Assembly (NCBI GenBank): GCA_020048405.1
Contig: JAIFMP010000044.1
Span: 1 to 52,538 of the forward strand
Source of the DNA: Hydrogenophaga sp.
Lineage (GTDB): Bacteria > Pseudomonadota > Gammaproteobacteria > Burkholderiales > Burkholderiaceae_C
Direction of reading: 5' to 3'
DNA length: 52,538 nucleotides
The position numbers were made by a program, and so were the translations under genes. Below the pieces are notes generated by a model. The model was not told where the DNA came from. It did no database searches and saw nothing but the letters and a program-made list of their open reading frames with translations. Positions 27,411 to 36,862 of the stretch are shown one piece after another; position 1 is the first letter of the stretch, and every line of letters begins with the position of its first letter.

Positions 27411-27755
27411 ATGAAAACACATGTCCCCTCCGCCACCCGCCGCATTTGGCTGACCCTGCCCACTGCGCTGTGCCTGGCGCTGCCCACAGCAGGGTTCGCC
27501 AGCAGCATCACCGAAAAAGTGGTGTGCACCACAGCCCCCCGCAGCACCTGGCTCACAGAAGCTCAGGCCCGCGCCGCTTTCAACGCCGACAGCTATGTGC
27601 TGGTGCGTTTCAAGGTGTCAAAAGGCAACTGCCATGAGTTTTACGCCATTGACGCCCAAGGCGCAGTGGTCGAGGCCTATCAGAACCCCATCACGGGGGC
27701 AGCGGTCAGGACGACACGCATTGCCCCTTCCACATCCATCCACACCACACGTTGA
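27411..27755 (+). CDS. PepSY_2-type periplasmic protein
   Basis: A 114-residue exported protein. After a signal peptide (LTLPTALCLALPTAGFAS) the mature part matches the PepSY_2 pattern: CTTAPRSTWLTEAQARAAF, SYVLVRFKVSKGNCHEFYAI and GAVVEAYQNPITG. Such proteins are often encoded next to cytochrome b genes; here the next gene is a b561 cytochrome starting 5 bases downstream. The TTG at 27402 is also in frame, but ATG 27411 is the better start. Confidence 0.75.
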   Translation: MKTHVPSATRRIWLTLPTALCLALPTAGFASSITEKVVCTTAPRSTWLTEAQARAAFNADSYVLVRFKVSKGNCHEFYAIDAQGAVVEAYQNPITGAAVRTTRIAPSTSIHTTR

Positions 27756-27760
27756 ACCCC

Positions 27761-28327
27761 ATGAACGCACATAACCCATCCTTTCGTTACAGCACAGCCC
27801 TGGTGGCCTTGCACTGGTTCATGGCCGTGCTGTTTGTGGCGGTGTACGCCAGCATCGAACTGCGCGTGCTTTTTGCCAAAGGCACCGAGATGCGCGACCT
27901 GATGAAGGCGCTGCACTTCATGTTTGGACTGGGCGTGCTGGCGATGGTGGTGGCCCGCTTGGGCGCACGCTGGGCCAGCCCCAAACCACAGCCAGCGCCC
28001 ACGCTGGGTCTGGAAACATGGGTGCACCGCATGGCCTCGCTGGGCCACCTGGCCCTGTACGCACTGATGGTGGTCATGCCCGTGATGGGCTGGCTGGCGT
28101 TGAGCGCGGCGGGCAAACCCATCCCATTTTTCGGGCTGGAACTGCCCCCGTTGATGGCCCCCAACAAGGCCTGGGCACACGACATCAAAGAACTGCACGA
28201 AACCGTGGGCGTGGCGGGTTACTGGCTCATTGGCCTTCACGTGGCTGCCGCGCTGGGCCACCACTACGTGTTGAAAGACAGTTTGCTGGCCCGCATGTCA
28301 TTGCTGCGCCGCCCCATGGCCGCTTGA
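27761..28327 (+). CDS. Cytochrome b561 family protein
   Basis: A 188-residue four-helix membrane cytochrome. Expected haem-ligand His residues occur in STALVALHWFMAVLF, LMKALHFMFGLG, DIKELHETVGVAGYW and IGLHVAAALGHH. Such proteins move electrons from the quinone pool to periplasmic acceptors or scavenge superoxide. It forms a pair with the PepSY_2 protein. It is a different subfamily from the shorter-looped cytochrome b at 22045-22779. Confidence 0.85.
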   Translation: MNAHNPSFRYSTALVALHWFMAVLFVAVYASIELRVLFAKGTEMRDLMKALHFMFGLGVLAMVVARLGARWASPKPQPAPTLGLETWVHRMASLGHLALYALMVVMPVMGWLALSAAGKPIPFFGLELPPLMAPNKAWAHDIKELHETVGVAGYWLIGLHVAAALGHHYVLKDSLLARMSLLRRPMAA

Positions 28328-28353
28328 TGCGGAACACGCCGCTGGGCTTGCCT

Positions 28354-29616
28354 TCAAGCACTCATGGCATCGAAGTGGCGCTCGATCATGTCGGCCATGA
28401 GGCGCTTGATGCCTGCTTCGTCCAGGCGCTCAATGGTGTCGCACACCTCGGCCGCCATGCCCTCGAAGCAGGCCAACACGTCGGGGTCAAAGTGGGTGCC
28501 ACGGCCCTCAGCCAGCATGGTCATCACTTGATCGAAGGGCAAAGGCTGTTTGTAGGGGCGCTTGGAGCTCAGCGCGTCGTACACATCGGCCACCGCAAAA
28601 ATGCGCGCGGCCAGTGGAATGGCGGTGTGGGCCAGGCGGCGGGGGTACCCGGAGCCGTCCCATTTTTCGTGGTGGCTGGCCACCACGTCGGCAGCGCCTT
28701 CAAGCCAACCTGCGCCATGCACTATTTCCTGCCCTTGGGCCACATGCGTGCGCATGATGTCCATTTCGGCATCGTCAAGACGGCCTGGCTTGAGCAAGAT
28801 GGCATCGGGAATGCCGATTTTGCCCACGTCATGCAGAAAACTGCCCGCAATCAAAGATTGCATGGCCGCGCCCTGCAGCCCCAAGGCTTCGCCCAGGCGG
28901 GCGGCAATCCAGGCCACGCGGTAGTTGTGGGTGCCGGTGTCGGAGTCGCGTTTGGCAATGGCGCGGCCCAGCGCTTCCATCATGGCAATGTGTGACTCCA
29001 GCACTTGCCGCGCACGGCGCTCGTTTTCGCCGGCCAAATGCACCACCACGGGGTAAATGGCACCGCCACACACCAGCGCGGCCAGGCACACCATGAGCGC
29101 CACCGCCAGCGCATCGGACTGGATCTGCGCGCGCTGCCAGTCGGGAATCAGGCGCACCCCCTCAAAGTAACCGGTGATGGGCTGGGTACTGCTGGCCTGC
29201 AGCGGCACCATCACCCGCATCACCCAGCCGCCGTCTGCCAATTTGAGGCTTTCGTAAAACGCTTCGTTGTACGCGGGGCGACCATGTTTGGGCAGCAGCG
29301 GCTCGATGGCATGGCCTTCAGGGGTCACCTCCTCGGCCAACTTGAGGCCTGAGGCACCGTAAATCTCCACAATTTCAAACAACCCGCCCACCAGCAAATG
29401 CGCGGCTTGCGATGCATGTTGCTGCGCGCCAGGCCCCGACAGGTCAAGGGCGTTGGCATTGGCCAGCAGCCGGTGTGACTCTTCCTGGGCAAACGCCACT
29501 ACATCGGCCTCGGCATTCTCGCGCGACACCCACCAGGCCACCGGAGCAGCCAGGGCCGACAAAGTCACGGTCACTGCGGCAATGCGCAGAAATGCCGAAC
29601 GGCGAAAGTTATTCAT
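28354..29616 (-). CDS. HD-GYP cyclic-di-GMP phosphodiesterase, membrane-bound
   Basis: A 420-residue protein. Two membrane helices (about 10-30 and 175-200) enclose a periplasmic sensor; the cytoplasmic part is an HD-GYP domain with GSFLHDVGKIGIPDAIL, THVAQGQEIV, ASHHEKWDGSGYPRRL and the DVYDALSSKRPYK block. It should hydrolyse c-di-GMP. ATG 29616 overlaps the kinase stop (ATGA) and has GGAG 5 bases upstream, so it is the third gene of a regulator-kinase-phosphodiesterase operon. This links the two-component system to c-di-GMP turnover. Confidence 0.88.
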   Translation of the reverse strand: MNNFRRSAFLRIAAVTVTLSALAAPVAWWVSRENAEADVVAFAQEESHRLLANANALDLSGPGAQQHASQAAHLLVGGLFEIVEIYGASGLKLAEEVTPEGHAIEPLLPKHGRPAYNEAFYESLKLADGGWVMRVMVPLQASSTQPITGYFEGVRLIPDWQRAQIQSDALAVALMVCLAALVCGGAIYPVVVHLAGENERRARQVLESHIAMMEALGRAIAKRDSDTGTHNYRVAWIAARLGEALGLQGAAMQSLIAGSFLHDVGKIGIPDAILLKPGRLDDAEMDIMRTHVAQGQEIVHGAGWLEGAADVVASHHEKWDGSGYPRRLAHTAIPLAARIFAVADVYDALSSKRPYKQPLPFDQVMTMLAEGRGTHFDPDVLACFEGMAAEVCDTIERLDEAGIKRLMADMIERHFDAMSA

Positions 29617-30986
29617 GCCCACTCCACATCCACACGCAATCCACCCAAGTCAGCGCTTCGCCCCAGGCGCAGGGTCAGGCCGTACAAACTGGCCACTCGG
29701 GTGACGATCGACCAGCCTAGCCCACTTCCGGGCTGCTGGCTGCCCACCACCCGAAAAAATCTTTCACCCAGGCGGGCCAGGTGTTCGTCGCTCAGGCCCG
29801 GGCCGCTGTCTTCCACGGTCAAACGCGCACCTGAGCCGGGCAAGGCCTCGGTCCGAACCCTAACCCTAGCGTGGTCTGGGCTGTAGCGCAGTGCGTTGTC
29901 GATCAGGTTGCGCATCAACACCCCCACCAGTGCCTCGGGGACTGGGCAAGGGGGCACAGGCGTGGGGTGGGGTTCGGCCTCCAGCCGCTGGTTCCGCCGA
30001 GCTGCCACGGGCAGCAGATCAGACAGCACCTGGGCCAAAGACGATTCAACGGGTGTCTGAACATCTGCCTGTGCGGCGGGGGCAACGCCCGCTTCGGCCT
30101 CCAACCGGGCCAACTGCAGCAACTGGGCCACCAGCCGTGTGGCGCGGTCACAGCCTTGCAAGGTGGCATCCAGTGCCTGGTTGCGCTCGTCGTTGTCCAG
30201 GGCACCCTGCGCCACCTGGGCCTGCATGCGGATGGCGGCAATGGGCGTGCGCAGTTCATGGGCTGCATCGGCGGTGAACCGCCGCTCCGATTGAATGAGC
30301 GAAGCCGTTCGGGCAAACAGGCGGTTGAGCTCCTCCACCAGCGGCTGGGCTTCCTGCGGCGCATCGGCCAGCAGCAGTGGGTGGGCTGCATCGGGCTGGC
30401 GGTGCGACACCTGCCAGCCCAGGTCACGCAGGGGCCTGACCGCCCACCGCACCGCCCACCACACACCGAATGCCAGCAAAGGCAAGGCCAGCGCCATGGG
30501 CCAGATCACGCTGCGCAAACTCGCCCAGACCACGTCTTGCCGGGCCTGGTCGTGTTCGCCTACATGTATGGACACGTGTGCGTCTAGGCCCGGTGTGCTG
30601 AACACGCGCCAGAGCTGGCCGTCGATCACAGGCTCGGCAAAACCCTTTGCATCCATTGGTGCCATGGCCGACATCGGTGCGGTGCCGGACCGCACCACCA
30701 GCTCTGTGCCATGCCACACCTGGAACACCACCTTAGGCTGGTACTCGTGCAGGGTGGGGGTTTCAGACAAGTTGAGCCGCGTGAGTTCGTCCAGCGGCAA
30801 ACTCACCAGCAGCGACGCTGCCTGCGACATGTGGGCATCGAGCAACTCGCCCACCTCGTGTTCGGTATCCATCCAGGTAGACACCGCCACCACCAGCCAC
30901 ACCACACTCACCAGCCCCAGCACGGTGACCAGCAGTCGCGCCTGCAAAGACCCCGCACCTTTGCGCACCGACGCAACTCCGCTCAT
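29613..30986 (-). CDS. Sensor histidine kinase (QseC/TctE-like)
   Basis: A 457-residue kinase: TM1 at about 15-37, a ~130-residue periplasmic sensor, TM2 near 160-180, HAMP, H-box AAHELRTPIAAIRMQ, N-box NLIDNALRYSP, G1 EDSGPGLS and G2 GSGLGWSIV. Its ATG overlaps the regulator stop, and its own stop overlaps the HD-GYP gene. All catalytic motifs are present. The signal is unknown. Confidence 0.9.
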   Translation of the reverse strand: MSGVASVRKGAGSLQARLLVTVLGLVSVVWLVVAVSTWMDTEHEVGELLDAHMSQAASLLVSLPLDELTRLNLSETPTLHEYQPKVVFQVWHGTELVVRSGTAPMSAMAPMDAKGFAEPVIDGQLWRVFSTPGLDAHVSIHVGEHDQARQDVVWASLRSVIWPMALALPLLAFGVWWAVRWAVRPLRDLGWQVSHRQPDAAHPLLLADAPQEAQPLVEELNRLFARTASLIQSERRFTADAAHELRTPIAAIRMQAQVAQGALDNDERNQALDATLQGCDRATRLVAQLLQLARLEAEAGVAPAAQADVQTPVESSLAQVLSDLLPVAARRNQRLEAEPHPTPVPPCPVPEALVGVLMRNLIDNALRYSPDHARVRVRTEALPGSGARLTVEDSGPGLSDEHLARLGERFFRVVGSQQPGSGLGWSIVTRVASLYGLTLRLGRSADLGGLRVDVEWA

Positions 30987-31651
30987 GCGGCGCCCGTTTT
31001 GTGGACCACATAACCGACACCACGCACCGTTTCAATGGTTTGCGGGGGCAACTTGCGGCGCAGGTGGTGCACATGCACCTCAACGGCGTTGCTGGCGACC
31101 TCGTGACCCCAGTCGTACAGGTGCTGTTCAATCTGCGCCCGCGACAGCACACGCCCGGCATTCAGCATGAGCGCGTGCAACAAGTCGTACTCGCGCCCCA
31201 CGATGTCGACCAGCTCCCCATGCACCCGCACGGTGTGCGCAAGCGGATCCAGCTCGACCGGGCCCGCTTGCAAGGCGTTGTGCACCTGTCCGTGCGAGCG
31301 GCGCACCAGCGCCCGCAGCCGGGCGGCCAGTTCGTGCAGGTCAATGGGTTTGACGAGGTAGTCGTCTGCCCCGGCGTCCAGCCCCTCGATGCGGGCGGAC
31401 ACGGCGTCGCGCGCGGTCAACACCAGGATGGGGGTGCGCAGTCTGCGGCTGCGGACCGCCTTGAGCACCGCCATGCCGTCCTGGCGCGGCAGGCCCAGGT
31501 CCAGCACCGCAGCCACATGGCTGCCAGCCAGCAGTTCGGCCTCGGCGGCCACACCGTCGCGCACCCAGTCCACCTGAAAACCTTGCTGCCGCAAGCCCGC
31601 GCGCAGCCCTGAACCCAACAAATCGTCGTCTTCGACCAGCAAAATTCGCAT
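30983..31651 (-). CDS. OmpR-family response regulator (QseB-like)
   Basis: A 222-residue regulator with LLVEDDD, phospho-Asp51 in AAVLDLGLP, LVLTARD and VKPID in the receiver, and a winged helix with DIVGREYDLLHALMLNAG and SNAVEVHVHHLRRKLPP...VRGVGYVV. It is the first gene of the regulator-kinase-HD-GYP operon. About 80 bases separate it from the damaged kinase upstream. Confidence 0.9.
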   Translation of the reverse strand: MRILLVEDDDLLGSGLRAGLRQQGFQVDWVRDGVAAEAELLAGSHVAAVLDLGLPRQDGMAVLKAVRSRRLRTPILVLTARDAVSARIEGLDAGADDYLVKPIDLHELAARLRALVRRSHGQVHNALQAGPVELDPLAHTVRVHGELVDIVGREYDLLHALMLNAGRVLSRAQIEQHLYDWGHEVASNAVEVHVHHLRRKLPPQTIETVRGVGYVVHKTGAA

Positions 31652-31729
31652 GTTGTGACGGCAACCTGCATCGGGCTGCCCGTAGATGGAACACCCCGCT
31701 GACGCTAGCTCCGCCGTGTTAGGCGGGCC

Positions 31730-33052
31730 TTAAGGTGCCAGGGCAGCGTGCGGCAAATCCAGCCACGCCTGCATGCCGCCACCGTCGCGGGCGATCAAAG
31801 TAACGCGCCAGCCGTTGGCCCGTGCCAGTTCTTTCACGATGGCCAGGCCCAGCCCGGTGCCGCCGGTTGTGGGGCTGCGCGAGGTGTCCAGCCGCTGGAA
31901 GGGCTGGAACATGGCTTCGATCTGCGCCGCCGGAATGCCAGGCCCCCTGTCCAGCACGCCGAGGCGCAGCCGGTCGCCACCAACTCCACCGGGCACACCG
32001 GAGCATGGCGCAAGGCGTTGTCCAGCAAGTTGCCCAGCGCCCGGCGCAGCGACAGTTCCGGCAAGCTGACCACACACGCGTCGGGCGCGCCGGCAGCAGC
32101 CAGGCGCACCTGCACCTGGCAGGCGGCAGTGGAATGGTCGCGGGCCAGTTCGTGCAGCAAAGCACCGATGTCGACCGCCCGCACCGGCTCTTGCGACACG
32201 CCACGGGCCAGGTCCAACACGTTGGCAATAAGCTCGTTCATGCGCTCAATGTCGCGCTCCAGCCGCTCGAACATCGACGCGCTGGGTTGGGTTTTCAGCA
32301 GCTCCAGGGCGAGGCGCATGCGTGCCAACGGCGTGCGCAAGTCGTGCGACACCCCGGCCAGCAGCAGGGTGCGGGCAGCCAGCAGGTCGCGCACTTGAGT
32401 GGCCATGTGGTTGAAACGCCAGCTCAGATCGGCCAGCTCCAGAGGGCCGTCTTCGGGCAACAGCTCGGGCGTTTCACCCTCGCCGATGCGGGCTGCCGCT
32501 TGCGACAGCCGCGCCACAGGCGTGAGCACCCGGCGCGCCAACCACCCAGCCCAGCGCAACCGCCACCGCGAGCCCCAGCAACAACGCCACACCCACGGCC
32601 AACAGCGGCTGGCTGTTGATGCGCTCGGCGGGCAGGCCCACCTTGAGCGGCTGGGTGCCGGTGGACACCTGCGCCCAATACCAGGGCTCGCCGCCGTCAC
32701 CCGGCGCCCGCACGAGGTGATGTGCATGCCCCAGCCGCCGTTCCAGCGCGGCTTCCAGCAAGTAAAAAAACGGCGGATGCCACTCGTCCACCCCTTCAGG
32801 CATGGCTTCGGGCGTGACCCGCAGGCTGTGTTGTTCGCTCAAGGCCACCTCAAATGCGGGGCGGGTGGTGGGTGGCAACTCGGCCCAGGTCTGGGCCGAC
32901 AGCACCATCAGCCCGGCCAGGTCGTCGGCAGCGCGCTGGGCCAGCGGGCGCATGGCCAGGCCCACAAACAGTGCCAGCGCCAGCAACTCCATGGCCAAAA
33001 AAGCGGCCACCAGCCACACGGTGTGCTGGCGCACCAGGCTGGGGGCTTTCAT
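31730..33052 (-). pseudogene. EnvZ-like sensor histidine kinase with two frameshifts
   Basis: Three frames together encode one kinase of about 440 residues. Part 1 (33052 to about 32545) has TM1, the periplasmic loop and TM2 ending VALGWVV. Part 2 (about 32545-31980) has HAMP, the H-box VSHDLRTPLARMRLAL, and the N-box NLLDNALRHAP. Part 3 (about 31980-31730) has the G1 box DRGPGIP and GGTGLGLAIV. One extra G near 32545 (TGGG for TGG) and one missing G near 31975 would restore a single frame with HRTP-type EnvZ motifs. The start overlaps the regulator stop. Either a real double mutation or two homopolymer errors. Confidence 0.8.
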
Positions 33053-33754
33053 GCATCGGCCCCGTGGGGGTTGAACAGATAGCCCTCGCCCCGCACGGTG
33101 CGGATGTAGGCGGGATGGGCAGGGTCGGGTTCAATTTTCCGGCGCAGGCGCGTCACGCGGTTGTCCATGCTGCGGTCGAAGGCGTCGCGGTCAAAACCCT
33201 TCAGCAGCTCCACCAGCAGGTCGCGCGACAACACGCGGTTGGGGCGGCTGGTGAACACCGGCCGTGGTCAATGCCAACTCCTGACCCGAACGCAGCAGCC
33301 GGTGGCCGGCCACATCCAGCGTGAATGGGCCAAACACCCGGTTGTGTGTGCTGCTGGCATCGGCCACGGGGGCAGGCGGGGCCAAGGGGCGGCGCAGCAG
33401 CGCACGCAAACGCGCCAGCAGTTCGCGGGGACCAAAGGGTTTGGCCAGATAGTCGTCTGCACCCACCTCCAGGCCAATCACGCGGTCCATTTCTTCGCCT
33501 TTGGCCGAGAGCATCAGCACGGGCACCGCGCTGTGCGCCAAGCCGTCTTCGCCAGGCAGCATCAGGTCCATCACGATGGCGTCGGGCTGCGGCCCCTGGG
33601 CCAGCGCAGCGCGCAGGGCCACGCCATCGGGCACGGTGTTGACGCGGTATCCATTGGCACCCAGGTAGGTGGCCAGCAGTTCGCGCAGGTCGGGGTCGTC
33701 GTCCACCACCAGCACCAGGGGCTGCGGGGCTTGAGACAACTGGGGCATGTTCAT
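33049..33754 (-). pseudogene. OmpR-like response regulator with two deletions
   Basis: Starts at ATG 33754. The receiver has VLVVDDDPDLR, Asp in IVMDLMLPGEDG, LMLSAKGEE and AKPFGPRELLARLR. After GEDGLA about seven residues (the usual LARRLRA) are missing in frame before HSAVPVL. At about 33255 the winged helix is broken: QELALTTA changes frame into VFTSRPNRVLSRDLLVELLKG, with some six residues of the recognition domain lost. The rest (SMDNRVTRLRRKIEPDP...VRGEGYLFNP) is normal. Such a protein would lack a complete DNA-binding domain. Confidence 0.75.
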
Positions 33755-33920
33755 GGCGCGGGAGTGTAGTGAGCCCATCTTAAAAACACCCTTCACCACC
33801 ACTGGCTGATACACACCGACACACAAAGCCACACGCAGGCACACAGCCACAGCCGCCAGACACAGCGCGGCGACACAGGGGGCACACCATTCACCCCATC
33901 AACTTCACACCTTTGCCGCC

Positions 33921-34223
33921 ATGACACATCAGCGCACCTTCCCCACCGCATCGGCAGCCCTGGCACTGCTGGCCCTGTGTGCCACGACCGCCATCGCCCA
34001 AACCCCACCCAACAACTGGCCGTGGGGCAGCGGCTTTGAGCGCCGCCAAACACCCGCCCCGGTTGTCCAGCCTGAAGCACTGCCCGTTGCCGCCACCAAC
34101 GCCACGACCACCCCGGTTGGCAGTGCCAACGGAAAAGCGCAGGGAACTGGCCAGGACAACTCAGCCGCAGGCCGAGGCAACAGCGGCGGCACCGGTAGCG
34201 GCAACGGTGGCCGTGGTCGCTGA
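33921..34223 (+). CDS. Small secreted Gly/Asn/Ser-rich protein
   Basis: A 100-residue protein with a clear signal peptide (ALALLALCATTAIAQ) and a low-complexity mature part: PPNNWPWGSGFERR, then Thr/Ala-rich and a Gly/Asn/Ser tail ending GGRGR. No fold or family is recognised. It is followed by two other exported proteins on the same strand and may be the first gene of that unit. Function unknown. Confidence 0.55.
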   Translation: MTHQRTFPTASAALALLALCATTAIAQTPPNNWPWGSGFERRQTPAPVVQPEALPVAATNATTTPVGSANGKAQGTGQDNSAAGRGNSGGTGSGNGGRGR

Positions 34224-34263
34224 CCAACCCCGCGCCCATTGACGATCACACAAGGACAACACC

Positions 34264-34779
34264 ATGACACACCCTTTTGCCCGAACCAGCCTGTGGCTGG
34301 CCACTGCTCTGTGCAGCACCGCCAGCCTGGCCCAACCAGCCCCCCTGTCCCAACCCCAGGCTGCCGTTGACTACCTGACGGCCCAAGTGGTGTCCGTCAC
34401 CCCCGTGCTGCAAGCCGTGCAAGTGCCTCAGCAGGTATGCCACGCGGTGCCTGTGGCGGTGCAAACGCCGCCCAGCGGTGCAGGTGCAGCCCTGGGTGCG
34501 GTGGCCGGTGCCGTGCTGGGCCACGCCGTGGGCCATGGCCGACACAACGCAGCCGCCACCATGCTCGGTGCGGTGGGCGGCGCAGTGGTGGGCAGCCAGA
34601 TCGAAGGACCCGGTGCCACACAGATACAGACGGCGCAGCAGTGCAGCACCCAATTCACCCAGACCTACCGCACGGTGGGCTACACGGTGGTGTACGAGTA
34701 CGCAGGCCAGCAGCACACCGCACAGATGCCCCAGCCCCCCGGCCCCACGCTGCGGGTGCAAGTCAGCCCCCTGATCTGA
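34264..34779 (+). CDS. Glycine-zipper 2TM (17-kDa surface antigen-like) protein
   Basis: A 171-residue envelope protein with a signal peptide and a central glycine-zipper hairpin (GAGAALGAVAGAVLGHAVGHG and LGAVGGAVVGSQIEG), as in the Rickettsia 17-kDa antigen/SlyB family. The flanking parts are VQVPQQVCHAVPV and CSTQFTQTYRTVGYTVVYEYAGQ, typical of this family in betaproteobacteria. Lack of an N-terminal lipobox means it is probably not a lipoprotein. It is thought to bind or stabilise the outer membrane. Confidence 0.75.
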   Translation: MTHPFARTSLWLATALCSTASLAQPAPLSQPQAAVDYLTAQVVSVTPVLQAVQVPQQVCHAVPVAVQTPPSGAGAALGAVAGAVLGHAVGHGRHNAAATMLGAVGGAVVGSQIEGPGATQIQTAQQCSTQFTQTYRTVGYTVVYEYAGQQHTAQMPQPPGPTLRVQVSPLI

Positions 34780-34820
34780 GCCAACCCTTTCAACCTCGAT
34801 TTTTTCAACAAGGACACACC

Positions 34821-35531
34821 ATGACCACACGCACTCCCACCCTGACCCGGCTTGCAGCCGCCCTGTTCACCGCCCTGGCCCTGACCGCCTGTGGTGGCGG
34901 CGATGACACCGCCACACCCGCTGGCAATGGTGGCCCACCCCTGGTGGTGGATGCCGACGGCAACTCGACGTTTGACTCCACCGTGCTGGGCACCAACCTG
35001 ACCGCCCTGCCCAGCGAAACATTGAGCGCAGCCGAGCAAAGCTCGCTGCTCTACATGCGCGAAGAAGAAAAACTGGCCGGTGACGTGTATGCCCGCCTGG
35101 GTGCGACGTGGGGGCTGAAGGTGTTCACCAACATCTCTGCCAGCGAAAGCACCCACACCGAAGCGGTGCGCCAGTTGCTGGTGCGCTACAACTTGACCGA
35201 CCCCTCTGCCAACCTGGGCGCTGGCGTGTTTGCCAACACCACCCTGCAAGGCCTGTACACACAACTGGTGGCGGCAGGCAGCGTGTCGCTGATCGATGGC
35301 CTGAAAGTGGGCGCAGCCATCGAAGAGCTGGACATGCTCGACATCAACACCCACCTGAAAACCGTGGACAACCAGGACATCAGGCTGGTGTACGACAACC
35401 TGCTGAAAGGCTCACGTAACCACCTGCGCTCGTTCTACAAAACGCTGCTGCAACAAGGCGGCACGTACACCGCGCAGTACCTGACGCAGGCCGAGTTCGA
35501 CGCCATCGTGAACTCGCCCATGGAGAAGTGA
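34821..35531 (+). CDS. DUF2202 ferritin-like lipoprotein
   Basis: A 236-residue lipoprotein with lipobox LTACGGG. The mature part contains the DUF2202 helical bundle: SLLYMREEEKLAGDVYARLG, NISASESTHTEAVRQLLVRY, then GSRNHLRSFYKTLLQQGG. The Glu/ExxH pattern is ferritin-like, so it may bind iron or another metal. ATG 34821 has AAGGA 5-10 bases upstream; the longer frame upstream is antisense-like. It is the last gene before a bidirectional terminator. Confidence 0.8.
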   Translation: MTTRTPTLTRLAAALFTALALTACGGGDDTATPAGNGGPPLVVDADGNSTFDSTVLGTNLTALPSETLSAAEQSSLLYMREEEKLAGDVYARLGATWGLKVFTNISASESTHTEAVRQLLVRYNLTDPSANLGAGVFANTTLQGLYTQLVAAGSVSLIDGLKVGAAIEELDMLDINTHLKTVDNQDIRLVYDNLLKGSRNHLRSFYKTLLQQGGTYTAQYLTQAEFDAIVNSPMEK

Positions 35532-35549
35532 GCACCGAAAATATCAACA

Positions 35550-35570
35550 AAAAGCGGCCCTGCCGCTTTT
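35550..35570. terminator. Bidirectional terminator between convergent genes
   Basis: The stem AAAAGCGGC / GCCGCTTTT (35550-35558 and 35562-35570) closes a 3-base loop and lies between the plus-strand DUF2202 stop and the minus-strand beta-barrel gene. Its A and T flanks fit termination in both directions. Confidence 0.7.
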
Positions 35571-35594
35571 CTGTATTGATGTTTCAGCTACACA

Positions 35595-36862
35595 TTATTT
35601 CCCGCCCGACAGCCAATCGGTGCGGGCCACCAGCCGCAGCGCAGCAAAGTTGACCGTGCTGCTGCCCACGCCTTGGTCAGCGGCGGCTCGCTCGCGCCCC
35701 AGTTCGGCGCTGAGTGTGATGCGATCGCTGGGTTGCCAGGCCAGCAACACCGTCTGGCGGCTGGCGGGCTGGTAGGCACTCAAGCCGGTTTCGGTGGCCA
35801 GCAGACTGGCACCGGGGCCGGTGATGCTTTGGGTGGTCCAGGCGCGCTCCAGCCGCACGCCGGTTTGCCAGCGGGGTGCCACGTCCCAGAGGGCTTGCAG
35901 CCACAGGCCACGGTTCCGTTGGCCGACTCCAGGCTGCCTTTTTCGTCGCGCAGCCAGCCGCTGGCGGTGAGCGTGACAGGAAGGGCCATGGGCGACTGCG
36001 CCCCTGCCCACACCACGCTGGCCCCGGCCAAGGTGCTGCGCCCGGTGAAGCAGGCCACGTCTTTCAGCGCGGCGTTGCATTCGGGCGCGGTGTGGCTGTG
36101 GCCGGCGGTGGCACTCACGCTGCTGCCCCGACGTTCGGGCTTGAGCCAGGCGGCAAAACCGTCCAACTGCCACGGACCCTGGCCCCAGCCCAGGTGAACG
36201 GCGGGCACCACCGGGCCACTGTCGCCGCCGGGGAACACGCGCCCGGCCCACAGGCCCACATCGGCGCTCAGGCGGCGCTGGCCGGTGTCTTGACGCCAGC
36301 CCAGTTGCAGGCCGTCGTCCATCCAGTCGCCGTGGGTGGCCATCTGCTTGGCCAGGGGCATCAGGGCAAAACGGTCGAAGTGGCCGCCCTGCCCTAGTGT
36401 CCCGCCCAGCGCGGGGCGCTGGCGGCCAGCGGTCAACAGCCACCACGCGTCGCCACTGGCACTGTCGTAGCGGGCCTGCACCCAGGCCGATTCAACGTGC
36501 GCCGGGTCGCTCCCGTGTTTGCCCACTGTCAGTTCTGCGCCCAGCATGTCGTTGATGCGCCAGGCGGCACCCAGCGTGGCGTGCTCCAGGTTCAGGCCCT
36601 GGCGGTCGGTGCCCGAATCGCCTTGCAGCAAAAAGCCCCGCAGGCGCTGGCTGGGCAGCTCTTTGTTCGCGTCCAGCCAGGTCGCAGCCGCTGCGGCGCT
36701 CAGGCGCAAGCCGGGCTCGGGTGGCAGGGCGTCGTCGGCCTCGCCGTGGGCCAGGGCCGCACCGCTGGCCAGGGCCAGGCTGGCACACAGACCCCACGCT
36801 GCCCACGCCACGTCACTGCGCCGGGAAAGGGTTGGAGAACTTGGGGTTGGTGATGAAGTCAT
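35595..36862 (-). pseudogene. Outer-membrane beta-barrel protein, frameshifted
   Basis: Two frames join at about 35925 (ESANG, then NRGLWLQALWDVAPRW) into one protein of about 420 residues. It has a signal peptide (ASLALASGAALAHG) and many alternating beta-strand patterns (GAELTVGKHGSDPAHVESAW, WQLDGFAAWLKPE, RITLSAELGRE) ending TDWLSGGK, like a porin. One base is missing near the join; adding it restores the frame. It follows MbnH directly (overlap 50 bases from ATG 36862; a GTG at 36811 is the alternative start) and is probably the outer-membrane partner of the MbnP-MbnH pair. Confidence 0.65.
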
